Assembly (NCBI GenBank): GCA_963777285.1 | Contig: CAVZPR010000001.1 | Span: 1,116,001-1,180,000, forward strand | Length of the DNA: 64,000 bases | DNA from: JAFARE01 sp963777285 | GTDB taxonomy: Bacteria > Chloroflexota > Dormibacteria > Aeolococcales > Aeolococcaceae | Reading direction: 5' to 3' | Shown: in pieces, positions 35,844-45,235 of the stretch | How positions within the stretch are numbered: the stretch's first letter is position 1 | Layout: the number at the start of each line of letters is the position of its first letter | Notes under the pieces: model-generated | Told to the model about the DNA's origin: nothing | Seen by the model: only the letters and a program-made list of their open reading frames with translations | Databases searched by the model: none | Translations under genes and position numbers: made by a program

Positions 35844-36470
35844 ATGAATCCCCGCCATCTTCTCGGTTCCATCGCCATCGGTGCTGCTCTGTTATCAAGC
35901 GCTTGCGCTACTGCAACGTCGTCGAGCTCACCGGAATCGTCGCCATCTCCTACCGCTTCTCCCGCCGCTTCGGCAACAACAACGCCAGACCCCACGGAGT
36001 TCTGGACCTCCGTCTCCAACGCCGAGGGGAAGTTCAGCTTCCGGTATCCCGATACCCTAAAGGTGACCTACAACTGTCAAAACCAGGTGTGGCTGGACCT
36101 CAGCTCGGCATCGGCTCAAACACCCTGCCCGCTATTGGGAGACACCGGTGAGCTGTTGTTCTTCTTCGCGTCTGTGCCCGGCGATCAGCGCAGCCGTCTG
36201 GGGAGTAACGATGGTTCGTTCCCTGGCGAGGGTACCGCGCCGCTTGACGCCCGGGCACCGGTCACCGTCGACGGCGTGAGCGGCATGCGGTACAAAGGAG
36301 CATGGTCTTCCGGGGGAATGGGCGTCGTAGCCGGTGAAAGGCAGATCGTTTACATCTTTTTCGCGAATGATCGATCGTACGCGGCCATTTACTCGCAGAA
36401 CGAGGGAACCCCGGACCTCTCGAATGACTTCACGGTAATGGTTGAACACACGCTGAAGTTCTCTTCCTGA
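35844..36470 (+). CDS. Probable lipoprotein, unknown function
   Basis: A 208-residue exported protein. The ATG at 35844 begins MNPRHLLGSIAIGAALLSSAC, a lipoprotein signal with Cys21 in a slightly loose lipobox, then a Ser/Thr/Pro linker and a globular domain (FWTSVSNAEGKFSFRYPDTLKV ... TLKFSS) that resembles small PsbP/DUF-type beta domains found on lipoproteins. The linker has lower GC than its neighbours. Function unknown. Confidence 0.7.
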   Translation: MNPRHLLGSIAIGAALLSSACATATSSSSPESSPSPTASPAASATTTPDPTEFWTSVSNAEGKFSFRYPDTLKVTYNCQNQVWLDLSSASAQTPCPLLGDTGELLFFFASVPGDQRSRLGSNDGSFPGEGTAPLDARAPVTVDGVSGMRYKGAWSSGGMGVVAGERQIVYIFFANDRSYAAIYSQNEGTPDLSNDFTVMVEHTLKFSS

Positions 36471-36617
36471 CGCGGGTCACGGATCAGGGCTAGGTCTGCC
36501 GCCCCAAGCTCCGTCGAGCCTCGCGTCAAGTACCGCCAGCTGAGAGTGGCACTCGGTGGCAGCGCAACTCGAGCACCTGCGTCCGTGGCGCCCTCGTCTG
36601 CCTCGAGCTGAACCCGC

Positions 36618-36992
36618 TCAGGTGCGTGGCCGGCGGCTCGCCAACTCGTAGAGGTTTCCGTCGGGCGCGCGGAAGTGTATCCATTCCCACTGGCTATCTT
36701 GCCCCAGGCCCCCGACAAGCTGGATGCCCTCGTCGACGAGTTCCTTGCGTGCTTGATGAACATCATCGACCTCGAATAGCGGCACGGGACCGGTGGCATA
36801 CGCGGTGAAGAAGTCGTGGTACGGGTCACCGGGTGCCATCACTTGGATTTCGTCGCCTTCGGTTGTCGAGAACTCAGCCGTGGTTGGCTCTTGGAAATTG
36901 AGACGCAGCCCGAGCACGTCCTTGAGAAAGGCGATCATTGCCTCATAGTTGCGCGTGGGCACGCCAACCCAGCGGATATTCCTCACTTCCAT
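36618..36992 (-). CDS. VOC family (glyoxalase-like) protein
   Basis: A 124-residue protein of the vicinal oxygen chelate fold: IRWVGVPTRNYEAMIAFLKDVLGLRL at the N terminus and WIHFRAPDGNLYELASR at the C terminus, with the metal-site Glu in NLYEL. VOC members include glyoxalases, dioxygenases and antibiotic-binding proteins. The second half-repeat is incomplete in metal residues, so enzymatic activity is uncertain. Confidence 0.85.
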   Translation of the reverse strand: MEVRNIRWVGVPTRNYEAMIAFLKDVLGLRLNFQEPTTAEFSTTEGDEIQVMAPGDPYHDFFTAYATGPVPLFEVDDVHQARKELVDEGIQLVGGLGQDSQWEWIHFRAPDGNLYELASRRPRT

Positions 36993-37032
36993 ATGTGATA
37001 CCTCCGCCGATGCGCCGCGGTGTTCGTCGACG

Positions 37033-37206
37033 TCATCGGGCTGCGAACGGGTCGCGACACTCGGAACCGCGAAATTGCCGGAAGTCGCGATCCCGAGTGT
37101 AGGTGGTGCGTACGTCGTGTTGTCTCATCAAGGCGCCAAACCGGGCATCCGGAATGTCATTGCCACGCGCTTCACTCCCGAGCATGAACAGATCCACGTA
37201 TGGCAT
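37033..37206 (-). pseudogene. Remnant of a VapC-type PIN-domain toxin
   Basis: On the minus strand a frame starting at ATG 37206 reads MPYVDLFMLGSEARGND and continues DARFGALMRQHDVRTTYTRD, RDFRQFRGSECRDPFAAR and stop. The DARFGAL...TTYTRDRDFRQF portion matches the C-terminal part of VapC PIN domains (two conserved Asp residues, DRDF). The N-terminal half with the first catalytic Asp is missing because a stop lies just upstream, and I see no VapB gene, so this is a decayed toxin-antitoxin locus in a 479-base non-coding stretch. Confidence 0.6.
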
Positions 37207-37470
37207 GGCCGACTTCCAGGGCCGCCACGGGACGTTTCACTTAGCGCTCGGAACGCCGGTACGCGCCAGTCCATCGCTCAGCAGCTCCGAGGCGCGTTGC
37301 CCCATGCCCCTCGTGGCCCGCCATCCAGGCCGTGGGCCGCGCGTGCCGTCTGCCCAGGTCTGCAGGCGGGAACGCGAAGTGCTAGGCTCCGCATGCTTGG
37401 GAACGGAGAGGAGCGGCTTTTCCAATCAACCCAGCACCGACTGTTGACACGGCGGAAGGAGGAGCTTGGG

Positions 37471-39783
37471 ATGGGCGCCGATGATTCCGTAGTCACCGTG
37501 GCGGGATCGGCGGCGCGCCGGCGCGCGGCAATCATCGCCGCGGGTGTTGCGATTGTAGTGCTGCCCGGACTGGCATTTGTCCGATCTGCGCCTGCTGCCG
37601 CGTCGTCCACTCCGGCGTTGCGTTTCGGCCACGAGGTCGTCGTCGATCACCAGCGGTTGGCGGGCGAGCCAAGCATCTCGGTGTCGCCGCTGAAGAACAG
37701 CGGCGGGTTTCACGACATCTACATCAGCGCGCCGTACGGCTTCTCCACCACCGCGAGCTATCTCTGGAAGTCGGAAGACGGCGGCCAGACCTTCCATCTG
37801 ATCGGCGGCCAGGAGCCGCCTGCGGGCAAGCCCAACACGTGCGTCGGCGGCGGGGACAGCGCCAACGTCAACGACAACATGGGGAATCTGTACTTCGCGG
37901 ACCTGCAGGGGCTCACCGAGGTGAGCGCCTCAGTCTCCACGGACGCCGGCAACACCTTCACATCGACCTGCTTCGCAGCGCATGCCCCCGCCACCGTCGA
38001 CCGTCCCTGGATTTCCGTGTACAAGGATCCGTTGACGACGGGACGCGAATATTTGACCGTCGATCAGGTCGAGTCCTGCACCGTGAACTGCGGCCTGGGG
38101 CAGGCCGGCTCCAACCTCGTGGAGCTGACGCAGACGTCTGGCACCGCGGCGTCGGCGCAAGCGTTCACACCTGTGCCCGCGCAGCAGATCGAGCCCGACG
38201 GGATCATCAGCGGCACCGTCGTCAACCAGAAGAACGGTGACCTGTACTTGGTGCACACCGCGCTCACCGACGGCTCGGGCAACCTCACCGGCGGCGGCGA
38301 TGCCAACGGCAACGACAACGCCATAGTCGTCGATCGCTTCCCCGGCGGGTTCTCCGAATCGACGGCGACGCCCATCCCCCCCACCAGCGTCTCGCTGTGC
38401 GCACCCTACAACACCGCGAGCCCGGCGGTCTGCGACGCTTACACAGCATTCCATGCTCCCGTTGACTCGAGTGGCAACAGCACGGTGAACGTGGGGCAGG
38501 ACTTCAGCCCGATGGCCATTGACAAGGCCGGCAACCTGTACATCGCCTGGACCCAGGCGCCGGTGGATTCCTCCGGGACCATCGATGGGCCCAGCACCAT
38601 CTACATGGCAACATCCACCAACCAGGGCCAGACGTGGAGCGCGCCAATCCCGGTGAGCACGCAGATCAGCGGTCTTCAGACCAACCTCTTCCCGTCGCTC
38701 GCCGCCGGATCCAATGGCCGGGTCGACGTGGTGTGGTACGGAAGCACAACGCTGGGGTCGTGTCCCAGCCAGCCGTGCGGCGCGAGCGCGATCAACGGTT
38801 CTTGGAACGTGTACATGGCGCAGACGATCAACGCTGTGACCATCGGGGGGAGCCCCAACCCGACGCCGACCTTCTCCACCACGCAGGTCACCGAGTTTCC
38901 CAACCACTACGGGGCCATATGCACGTTCGGCATCTCCTGCACCACGGGCGGTGACCGGGGTCTGCTCGACTTCATATCCGTGACAGCGGATCCCAGCGGC
39001 GCCGCGGACGTGACCTGGGCCGACTCGGCCAACACCGACTACCAGAACACCAGCAGCACGCTCGCCGAGCCTGAATCGTCCGCTGTGGTGGTGTTCGCCA
39101 AGCAGAACGGCGGACCCGGGCTGTACGGCGGGACCGTCAGCGGGCCCAAGCTCAGTGGATCCGCCGGTGGTTCGCCAGACTCGTACTTCGCCGGCAACGG
39201 CGCCGAGACCGCGGCGCCGGCCAACAGCAACGTCGACATCGTGAGCTCGTCGGTATCGGCCGACCCGGGCAACGATCCGGATCACGACAACGACCATTTC
39301 CTCAAGGTCACGATGCGGGTGAGCAGCTTGAGCAGCCTCGCGGTTCCCTCGATGGGCACTGATACCGACCAGGACCTGATATGGCTCACCCGCTGGGAGC
39401 TGCCCACGGCAACCCCGAGCAGCACCGACCAGGGCCACTTCTTCTTCGCGGCCATGGAATCCGACGGTGGAGCTGCACCAACCTTCTACGACGGCGAGTC
39501 CACCTGCGGGATCTACACAGACCACTGCAAGGTGATCAACTATGCCCCGCAGAACACGGTGACGGGCAGTTTCACGACGGGGGGCCTCATCACCATCCTG
39601 GTGCCGGTGACGGACGTGCTGCAGAAGGGCGGTGACGCGAAGCTCTACAGCGTTACCGGTCTGACGGCCACCGAGGCCACGCCCGCCTCCACAGGCACCT
39701 CGATTTTCAACGTCATCGAACTCCACACCCTCGTACGACGTCAAGCCGCAGTAGCGGCGAGCGCAACCGTACGGCCTCGATGA
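37471..39783 (+). CDS. Secreted sialidase-like (BNR/Asp-box) beta-propeller protein
   Basis: A large exported propeller. The ATG at 37471 has AAGGAGG eight bases upstream and opens a signal peptide (AAIIAAGVAIVVLPGLAFV). Asp boxes SEDGGQTFHLIG, STDAGNTFTS and STNQGQTWSAPIPVS are typical of sialidase-type propellers, but the catalytic Arg triad of true sialidases is not evident, so it may bind glycans or serve another surface role. Length about 770 residues. The last 23 residues look out of frame: another frame gives STPSYDVKPQ and stop at 39754. Confidence 0.82.
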   Translation: MGADDSVVTVAGSAARRRAAIIAAGVAIVVLPGLAFVRSAPAAASSTPALRFGHEVVVDHQRLAGEPSISVSPLKNSGGFHDIYISAPYGFSTTASYLWKSEDGGQTFHLIGGQEPPAGKPNTCVGGGDSANVNDNMGNLYFADLQGLTEVSASVSTDAGNTFTSTCFAAHAPATVDRPWISVYKDPLTTGREYLTVDQVESCTVNCGLGQAGSNLVELTQTSGTAASAQAFTPVPAQQIEPDGIISGTVVNQKNGDLYLVHTALTDGSGNLTGGGDANGNDNAIVVDRFPGGFSESTATPIPPTSVSLCAPYNTASPAVCDAYTAFHAPVDSSGNSTVNVGQDFSPMAIDKAGNLYIAWTQAPVDSSGTIDGPSTIYMATSTNQGQTWSAPIPVSTQISGLQTNLFPSLAAGSNGRVDVVWYGSTTLGSCPSQPCGASAINGSWNVYMAQTINAVTIGGSPNPTPTFSTTQVTEFPNHYGAICTFGISCTTGGDRGLLDFISVTADPSGAADVTWADSANTDYQNTSSTLAEPESSAVVVFAKQNGGPGLYGGTVSGPKLSGSAGGSPDSYFAGNGAETAAPANSNVDIVSSSVSADPGNDPDHDNDHFLKVTMRVSSLSSLAVPSMGTDTDQDLIWLTRWELPTATPSSTDQGHFFFAAMESDGGAAPTFYDGESTCGIYTDHCKVINYAPQNTVTGSFTTGGLITILVPVTDVLQKGGDAKLYSVTGLTATEATPASTGTSIFNVIELHTLVRRQAAVAASATVRPR

Positions 39784-40084
39784 CACGATCTGGCTCACCT
39801 TTGTCCAGCCGTACCGGCTATGGACTTACATGCCAAGCCGGTCCGCCGGTTCGTACAGGAGCGGCTTTAGTGCGTCCCGACTGACAGGCCAGTCTGATCG
39901 CCTCGACTGGAGGCGCCTGAGGTCTCGGTGCAGGCTCTCCCCTCTCCGCTCGCGGCCGCGACGCGGTGGGCAGCTCAGCGTCGCGTAACCGTCACCGCCG
40001 AGCAGGCGTTAGGCACGCACACGGCGGATCCACCGCTGTCGTCACGACGCCCGATGACCATCGGGAAAGGGGGAGTGCCCGAAC
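39784..40084 (+). other. Intergenic stretch, no gene seen
   Basis: No credible frame on either strand. The only structure noted is a small hairpin CCCGAT-GACC-ATCGGG at 40050-40065, 20 bases before the next gene and next to its GGGGGAG ribosome binding site, which it might partly mask. Confidence 0.5.
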
Positions 40085-41815
40085 ATGAATAGACCGGGTA
40101 CGAAGGCGTTCGGAGTCATCGCGGCGGCAGGGCTGGGTGCCGCGGCCCTCGGGGTGCAGATGCTGCATCCCGCAGCCAGCACATCCTCGCGGCCACGCGC
40201 ACCCATCAATGCGGGGCAGGTGCTGATCAACGACCCGCAGGAGACTGCGCTGCTGCCGCTCAGCGAGCAGCTGGCGCTGCAGCCCCTGCGCACGGCGAGC
40301 AGCCTGCTCGCGCCGCCACCCATCCTTCGACCGGCCACAGGAAGCGGAACGCAGGCTGACGGGTCCTCGCAGTGGACCTCCAGTTCGCACCCGCCCGCCT
40401 TCAACAACGACCTCGACGGCAGCCCGCAGAACACTGAGTCGGTGTCGACCTGCCAGGGCGGAAACGACGTCGTCGGTACCTGGGACGACTTTCGCAACGA
40501 AGCGAGCTTCGGCGACATCACCGGCTGGGGCATCTCCACCAACGGCGGCCGCAGCCTCGCCAACAGCGGGTACGTCCCTGGCCTGGTGGTGAGCGAAGGC
40601 ACGACGAGCGGCCCCGTGAGCGGCAGTGGCAAGGAGTACGTGCCCACGCAGGGCTCGGCTGTCATCCGCGCTACCAACTCATGCACCGTCTATGCGAGCA
40701 GCCTCGCTTTCGAGTCCGATTACGCTCATCCGTATGCCTCAGCGGTCATCGTCGCCCGCTCGGATGCGAGCACTCTCGCCGCCTGCAACACGGAGAAGTC
40801 CTGCTGGCCGGTGCGCAAGGCGGTGGTCGTCGCACCCAGCCCCAGCGTGCTCTTCACCGGCGAGTGGATGGCGGTGAGCCCCACGGCTCCACAGGCATTG
40901 GTCTGGGTGGGCTACATCCAGGTTGGCTTCGACGAGTACGGCAACCAAATCGACAGCTTGAACGTGGTGCGTTGCGATGCGGGGCTCTCCCACTGCAGCA
41001 AGCCCATCGTCGTGCAGTCGCTGCCGGGGCCATACGCGGCCACCGCTGGTGGCGGCGGTGGCGGGCTCTACCAGTTCCTCTCGTCGATCGACCTGGCGGT
41101 GACGCCGAACGATCGGCCGTTCGTCACCTGGTCGACTGAGTCCTTCAACTATCCGGCGGCCACGTCGATCACCGTGTACCTCGCGTCCGCGAACGCCGCC
41201 GGCACGGCTTTCACGTCACCCGTGACCGTGACGCAGGTGAGCGCTGCGGTCGGCAGCCCGTTTGCCAGTGAGTCGGTGGCTCTCAGCGCGTATCCGGTCG
41301 TCGCGATCAGCAGGTCGGGCGGTGTGCAACGAGTTCACGTCGTCTACGGGGAATGCCGCGACGTCGCGGATGGGATCTGTGAACACTCGGAAACGATCCT
41401 GGCCACGTCGCCCAGCGGTGCCGCGGGATCATTCACATACAAAGCGGTGGACCCGGCGCCGGCGGGCAGCGACTTCTTCCCCACGGTCACCGCGGACCAG
41501 AGCGCCGGCACCCTCCTGGTGGGCTTCTGGACCACGCGGTACGACGCGGCGCAGCATTCGTACGACGTGCTCATCGTGCCGGTCGACCCGCAGACCGGGG
41601 CCGTGTCGCCGGCGATTCGCGTGACGCCGACCTCGATCGAGCCGGACAACGACCCGACCCTGGGCGCGTTTTCCATCGGCAGCTATTGGGAGCTCGTCAC
41701 AAGCGGCGGCACCACGTGGGCCCACTACACGTCGACGCAGCGCCTGCAGCGTCTGCTGGGACAGGGCGTGCCCGTCCCGCAACAGGACAACGTGCTCGCC
41801 ACCTGCAGCTGCTGA
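40085..41815 (+). CDS. Secreted propeller-like protein of unknown function
   Basis: A 576-residue exported protein with a signal peptide (FGVIAAAGLGAAALGVQML). Features include ISTNGGRSLANSGYVPG (a degenerate Asp box), GEWMAVSP, RPFVTWSTESFNYPAATSITVYLAS and HVVYGECRDVADGICEHSE, in the style of bacterial sialidase/BNR-like exoproteins. A ribosome binding site (GGGGGAG) precedes the ATG. It may be a paralogue of the preceding secreted protein in overall fold; function unknown. Confidence 0.75.
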   Translation: MNRPGTKAFGVIAAAGLGAAALGVQMLHPAASTSSRPRAPINAGQVLINDPQETALLPLSEQLALQPLRTASSLLAPPPILRPATGSGTQADGSSQWTSSSHPPAFNNDLDGSPQNTESVSTCQGGNDVVGTWDDFRNEASFGDITGWGISTNGGRSLANSGYVPGLVVSEGTTSGPVSGSGKEYVPTQGSAVIRATNSCTVYASSLAFESDYAHPYASAVIVARSDASTLAACNTEKSCWPVRKAVVVAPSPSVLFTGEWMAVSPTAPQALVWVGYIQVGFDEYGNQIDSLNVVRCDAGLSHCSKPIVVQSLPGPYAATAGGGGGGLYQFLSSIDLAVTPNDRPFVTWSTESFNYPAATSITVYLASANAAGTAFTSPVTVTQVSAAVGSPFASESVALSAYPVVAISRSGGVQRVHVVYGECRDVADGICEHSETILATSPSGAAGSFTYKAVDPAPAGSDFFPTVTADQSAGTLLVGFWTTRYDAAQHSYDVLIVPVDPQTGAVSPAIRVTPTSIEPDNDPTLGAFSIGSYWELVTSGGTTWAHYTSTQRLQRLLGQGVPVPQQDNVLATCSC

Positions 41816-41820
41816 GGACG

Positions 41821-43584
41821 TCAGCCTCCAAGCTGCCGGACCAGCTTGCTCCCGACCCCGTACGGGTCGAGGGCAAGCGCGGTCCGGGCGGCACTGAGCG
41901 CAGCGTCTCGCAGGCCCAGCGCCACATCCACGAATGCGAGCCGGATGGGTACAGCCGGGTAGAAGTCGCCGTCTGCCAGCGCGCGCTCGTACGCTGATTT
42001 TGCGGCGCGAAGGTGCGCTACCGGGCCTGGCCGCTCCCCCACCAGATCTGCCTGGAGGTCACCTGCGTACGCGGCGTACTGGCTGGTGGAGGGATCCGCC
42101 TGCTCGGCAGTCGCGATGTCGCTGAGCGCCTGCTGCCGCTGCACCGGTGCGTGCTGCAGCGCCTCACCATAGGCGGCGTTCGCCAGCAGCGGCAGCGCGA
42201 CGAAGAACAGCGCCGCGCACACAGCGATCCCGGCGATGAACGCTGCCAGGGCGACCCGGGCCGGGCGTGGAAGCAGTCGCGTGGTCACCGTGCGGGTGGA
42301 CTCAGTCAGCACCGCTCCCACGGCGAGCACCACCCAGAACGCGGCGGTGACCGGGAACCAGGCGAAGTTCAGCTGGATGCCCACCTCGTACGCGACCACA
42401 CAAGCGGCGACCGCGACGACCCCGGCGCGGCCGCGACTGCGCCACGCGGCGGTCGCGAACGCCGTCAGCAGCCATACGGTTGCCGCCACGCCGAGCAGGC
42501 CCTGCGCCACGGCGACCTGCAGAAGGTCGCTGTGGGCCTTGTCCAGCACCAGACCGGGTAGCCAGTCGCCGCTGGCGCGGCTGGGGTACACGAGCCCGAA
42601 GGTGTCCGGCCCGAAACCGGTGAGCGGTCGCTGCGCAGCGATGCGCACGCTGTCCGCATAGATGTGCAGACGCAGCGATCCACCGGCGGAGAGGTCGAAC
42701 GCGGACCCCAACCGCTGGGCGGCTGCGTCCAGCACCGGCACCCCGAGACGCGCTCCGATGGCTCCGATGACTGTGAGCACCACCGCCGCGACGGCGACCG
42801 ATGCAGCAGCGATCGCCGCGGTGCGGCGAGCCGTGCCGCGGCGCAGCGCCATCGCTGCCATGACGATGAGCCCGCACGCGAGGCCGGCCCATGCGGAGCG
42901 GCTGAACGTCACCGCCAGCGCGACCGCCATCAGCAGAACCGTCACCACGGCTGCGGCGCGGATCCAGCGCTCCGTCGCGGTGAACGCCTCGTAGAGAGCC
43001 GCGGGCAGAAGCATCGCCAGCCAGATGGCCAGGTTGTTCGCGTTGGCCATGGTTCCGGCAGCGCGCGCCACGCCGTCGAACACCGCCGCGCTGCCCGAGA
43101 TCACATAGCCGGGAGCGCCCGTCGACGACGCCAGCGCCTGCACGGCGGCCAATGCGGACTCCACCGCGGCGCCGGCCAGCATGGCGCGCAACAGCCACCG
43201 CGCCTGTCGTGGACCCTGGATGAACTGCAGCGCCAGCCAGAACAGGGCAGCGTAGGTGGCGATCGTGAGCAGCCCCTCGTAGCGGGTATACGCACCCACC
43301 AGGGAGAGCGGGCGGCTTACGGAGAGCGAGGTCGACAGCGCCGCGGACACGACCAAGGCTGCCACGGGCACGTCCAGCCGGCTGCGCCGGACCGCCAGCC
43401 GGCCGCTCTGCAGAAAGCGAACCGCCACCAGCACCGCGAGGATGCAGGCGCAGAGACGTCCGGCCGCAACCTTGGGAAGGACGTCAGGGTCGTCGAAGAT
43501 CGCGGCAGGGGCGACGATGAGCGGCAGCGCAGCGGCGAAGAGCGCCAGTACGGCGAACCCCGCCGCGTCCACGCGGCGGCTCAC
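41821..43584 (-). CDS. O-antigen ligase-like (Wzy/WaaL family) membrane protein with TPR-like tail
   Basis: A 587-residue polytopic membrane protein. Around eleven hydrophobic helices are followed by a soluble tail. The family loop is visible as GFGPDTFGLVYPSRASGDWL with KAHSDLLQVAVAQGLLG, the WaaL/Wzy_C hallmark. The C-terminal 120 residues (AYGEALQHAPVQRQQALSDIATAEQADPSTSQYAAYAGD) look like TPR helices. Such proteins polymerise or ligate glycans to lipid or protein carriers; with no LPS genes here, a surface glycan or glycoprotein is more likely. GTG start. Confidence 0.86.
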   Translation of the reverse strand: MSRRVDAAGFAVLALFAAALPLIVAPAAIFDDPDVLPKVAAGRLCACILAVLVAVRFLQSGRLAVRRSRLDVPVAALVVSAALSTSLSVSRPLSLVGAYTRYEGLLTIATYAALFWLALQFIQGPRQARWLLRAMLAGAAVESALAAVQALASSTGAPGYVISGSAAVFDGVARAAGTMANANNLAIWLAMLLPAALYEAFTATERWIRAAAVVTVLLMAVALAVTFSRSAWAGLACGLIVMAAMALRRGTARRTAAIAAASVAVAAVVLTVIGAIGARLGVPVLDAAAQRLGSAFDLSAGGSLRLHIYADSVRIAAQRPLTGFGPDTFGLVYPSRASGDWLPGLVLDKAHSDLLQVAVAQGLLGVAATVWLLTAFATAAWRSRGRAGVVAVAACVVAYEVGIQLNFAWFPVTAAFWVVLAVGAVLTESTRTVTTRLLPRPARVALAAFIAGIAVCAALFFVALPLLANAAYGEALQHAPVQRQQALSDIATAEQADPSTSQYAAYAGDLQADLVGERPGPVAHLRAAKSAYERALADGDFYPAVPIRLAFVDVALGLRDAALSAARTALALDPYGVGSKLVRQLGG

Positions 43585-43930
43585 GCCCGGTTCACACGCA
43601 GGCGGACGTTACGCCGTTTGCCCGGCTAGTGGCAGACGGCGCGACTGCGCCGCCCTCAGGCGACACCAACCCGCGGGCGCGACGGGACGCCCGAGAAACG
43701 TCGGGACGCCGCCGCGGCCTCCGCAACCGCATCTCCTCGCCCGTGGCCTGAATAGAATCGTAAACCTCGTCAAGCTGCTTCTTGAGCTCTCACCTGATGT
43801 ACATGAAGCCTTTGGCGCTGCGGGCTGTGGCTGCGTCCAGGTTGATGCCACGCAATCCCCGCGATCTGATCTGACCCGGGGCGGTTATCAGCATCGGATG
43901 AGCCACCGCGGTGGGCTGGTCACCGCGAAG
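43585..43930 (-). other. Intergenic stretch holding the left copy of a 19-bp direct repeat
   Basis: No assigned gene. On the minus strand a short frame beginning MLITAPGQIRSRGLRGINLD ends AKGFMYIR and TGA, sharing its last codons and 19 bases with the end of mreB; after the TGA the same frame stays open with ELKKQLDEVYDSIQATGEE. This may be the remnant of an older gene end. Confidence 0.4.
43790..43808. repeat. Direct repeat, left copy (TCACCTGATGTACATGAAG)
   Basis: Identical over 19 bases to 45648-45666, 1858 bases away in the same orientation. On the minus strand both read FMYIR-stop. Confidence 0.75.
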
Positions 43931-44197
43931 TCAGTGAGGCGCTCTCGGCGTTTGCCCCAGCCGGTGATTCAGCCATCGATGCAACAGGATCAGTGTGACC
44001 GCCAACCCCTCGAGGAGAACGATTCCTCCGCCAAGGACGCTGAGCCAGCCAGGGCGCGTAAGCAGCCACACGGCGGCTCCGACGAATAGGGCGTATGCGC
44101 CAAGGATCGCGTAGTAGATCCACCCGCCAGGGATCCGGAACCACAGCAGTGTGGCGACAGCTCGACCAAGGCTCCGTGTCACTCGACCCATGCTCAT
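43931..44197 (-). CDS. Small membrane protein, 88 residues
   Basis: Two hydrophobic helices (WIYYAILGAYALFVGAAVWLL and LGGGIVLLEGLAVTLILLHRWL) with a basic start and a basic His/Arg tail. It looks like a real membrane protein but matches no family I recognise. It lies inside the segment bounded by the 19-bp direct repeat. Confidence 0.6.
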   Translation of the reverse strand: MSMGRVTRSLGRAVATLLWFRIPGGWIYYAILGAYALFVGAAVWLLTRPGWLSVLGGGIVLLEGLAVTLILLHRWLNHRLGQTPRAPH

Positions 44198-44431
44198 GAC
44201 ATTCCTGCTTCCGACTCGCCAGGTTAGCGAAGTTGCACCGCTTGGCGTGAGGTAAATCCTCAGAGCCCTGAGTCACGGAACTCCGCCGCATGATGCCCCG
44301 GCGAGGTGACCCAGCGGCGCCCACCTAGCCGCCGCGGCGCAGCCTACCCTCAACTCGGCGTACCGAGCGCTCTATTTGTTCGCGAACATTCGCGAGCGTG
44401 GCTCCGCTGCCGATCGCCGTATCCGCCGCGT

Positions 44432-45235
44432 CTACGCCATTTTTGAAGGGTGGCCGAGTGAGTTCGTACACTCGTCGTAGAGCATCCCAACGACGGTGAG
44501 CCGGATGTCATTTGGTAGCCGGTTGAGCAGGTAGTCTGCGTACCGCACTATGCGTTGGCTATGTCCTCGCCACCAGCCTACGAGTCCGACAGCCGCGAAG
44601 GCTGCTGCCGTGGGGACGACCAGATAGAGAAAGTCCCCAACGTTCCACAACGAATGCATATCGGAGGACATTCCAGACATTACAGGCCTGCCCGAGGAGG
44701 GATCCCCACTCGTTAGCACCGCGGCGAGGAGCGCCAGAAAGTGACCACCAAATGCGACGCCAATGATGACAGGGACCGCATGACCTGATGAGCGGATTGC
44801 GATCCAACGTCCTAGTACGAACATACCTATCAGCGCGGGCACGATCAGCGGGAGGGCGGCGCCTCCGCTCTGGATAACCATGCCTGCGTCGGCATTGAAG
44901 ATTGCGTGGATCTGCGGGTTTGACTCTCCGACAAGGAAAATGGCGCCCGTGACCTGGTGCAGAGCGAATAGAAGGACTACACCGTAGGCAAGCAAGACGT
45001 ACCAGGGTATGGAGAACTCTGCGAGGGTCCCGGCGCGCCGGCGTGGGAGGCCCGAAAGATGGACGGTCACCTCCCTGATTTCCAAGTACTGATCGACCGG
45101 CGGGAAAAGCGCGAGCGCGATGGCAGCAAAGCCGAGGGCTTCTTCCTGCGAGATGCCAAAGATGAGGGGCAAGACGAGGTTCAGCGCGACGAAGGCGAGG
45201 AGGACAATGGCCAGAGCGAGGACCAGGTGCGCCAT
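44432..45235 (-). CDS. Multi-span membrane protein of unknown function
   Basis: A 267-residue protein with about six hydrophobic helices, starting MAHLVLALAIVLLAFVALNLV (ATG at 45235; a longer frame to 45400 has a poor N-terminal extension). The C-terminal segment YADYLLNRLPNDIRLTVVGMLYDECTNSLGHPSKMA is soluble. No family recognised. GC content is visibly lower than in the flanking genes. The 3' end lies at an A5 run where a continuation into another frame is possible. Confidence 0.65.
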   Translation of the reverse strand: MAHLVLALAIVLLAFVALNLVLPLIFGISQEEALGFAAIALALFPPVDQYLEIREVTVHLSGLPRRRAGTLAEFSIPWYVLLAYGVVLLFALHQVTGAIFLVGESNPQIHAIFNADAGMVIQSGGAALPLIVPALIGMFVLGRWIAIRSSGHAVPVIIGVAFGGHFLALLAAVLTSGDPSSGRPVMSGMSSDMHSLWNVGDFLYLVVPTAAAFAAVGLVGWWRGHSQRIVRYADYLLNRLPNDIRLTVVGMLYDECTNSLGHPSKMA

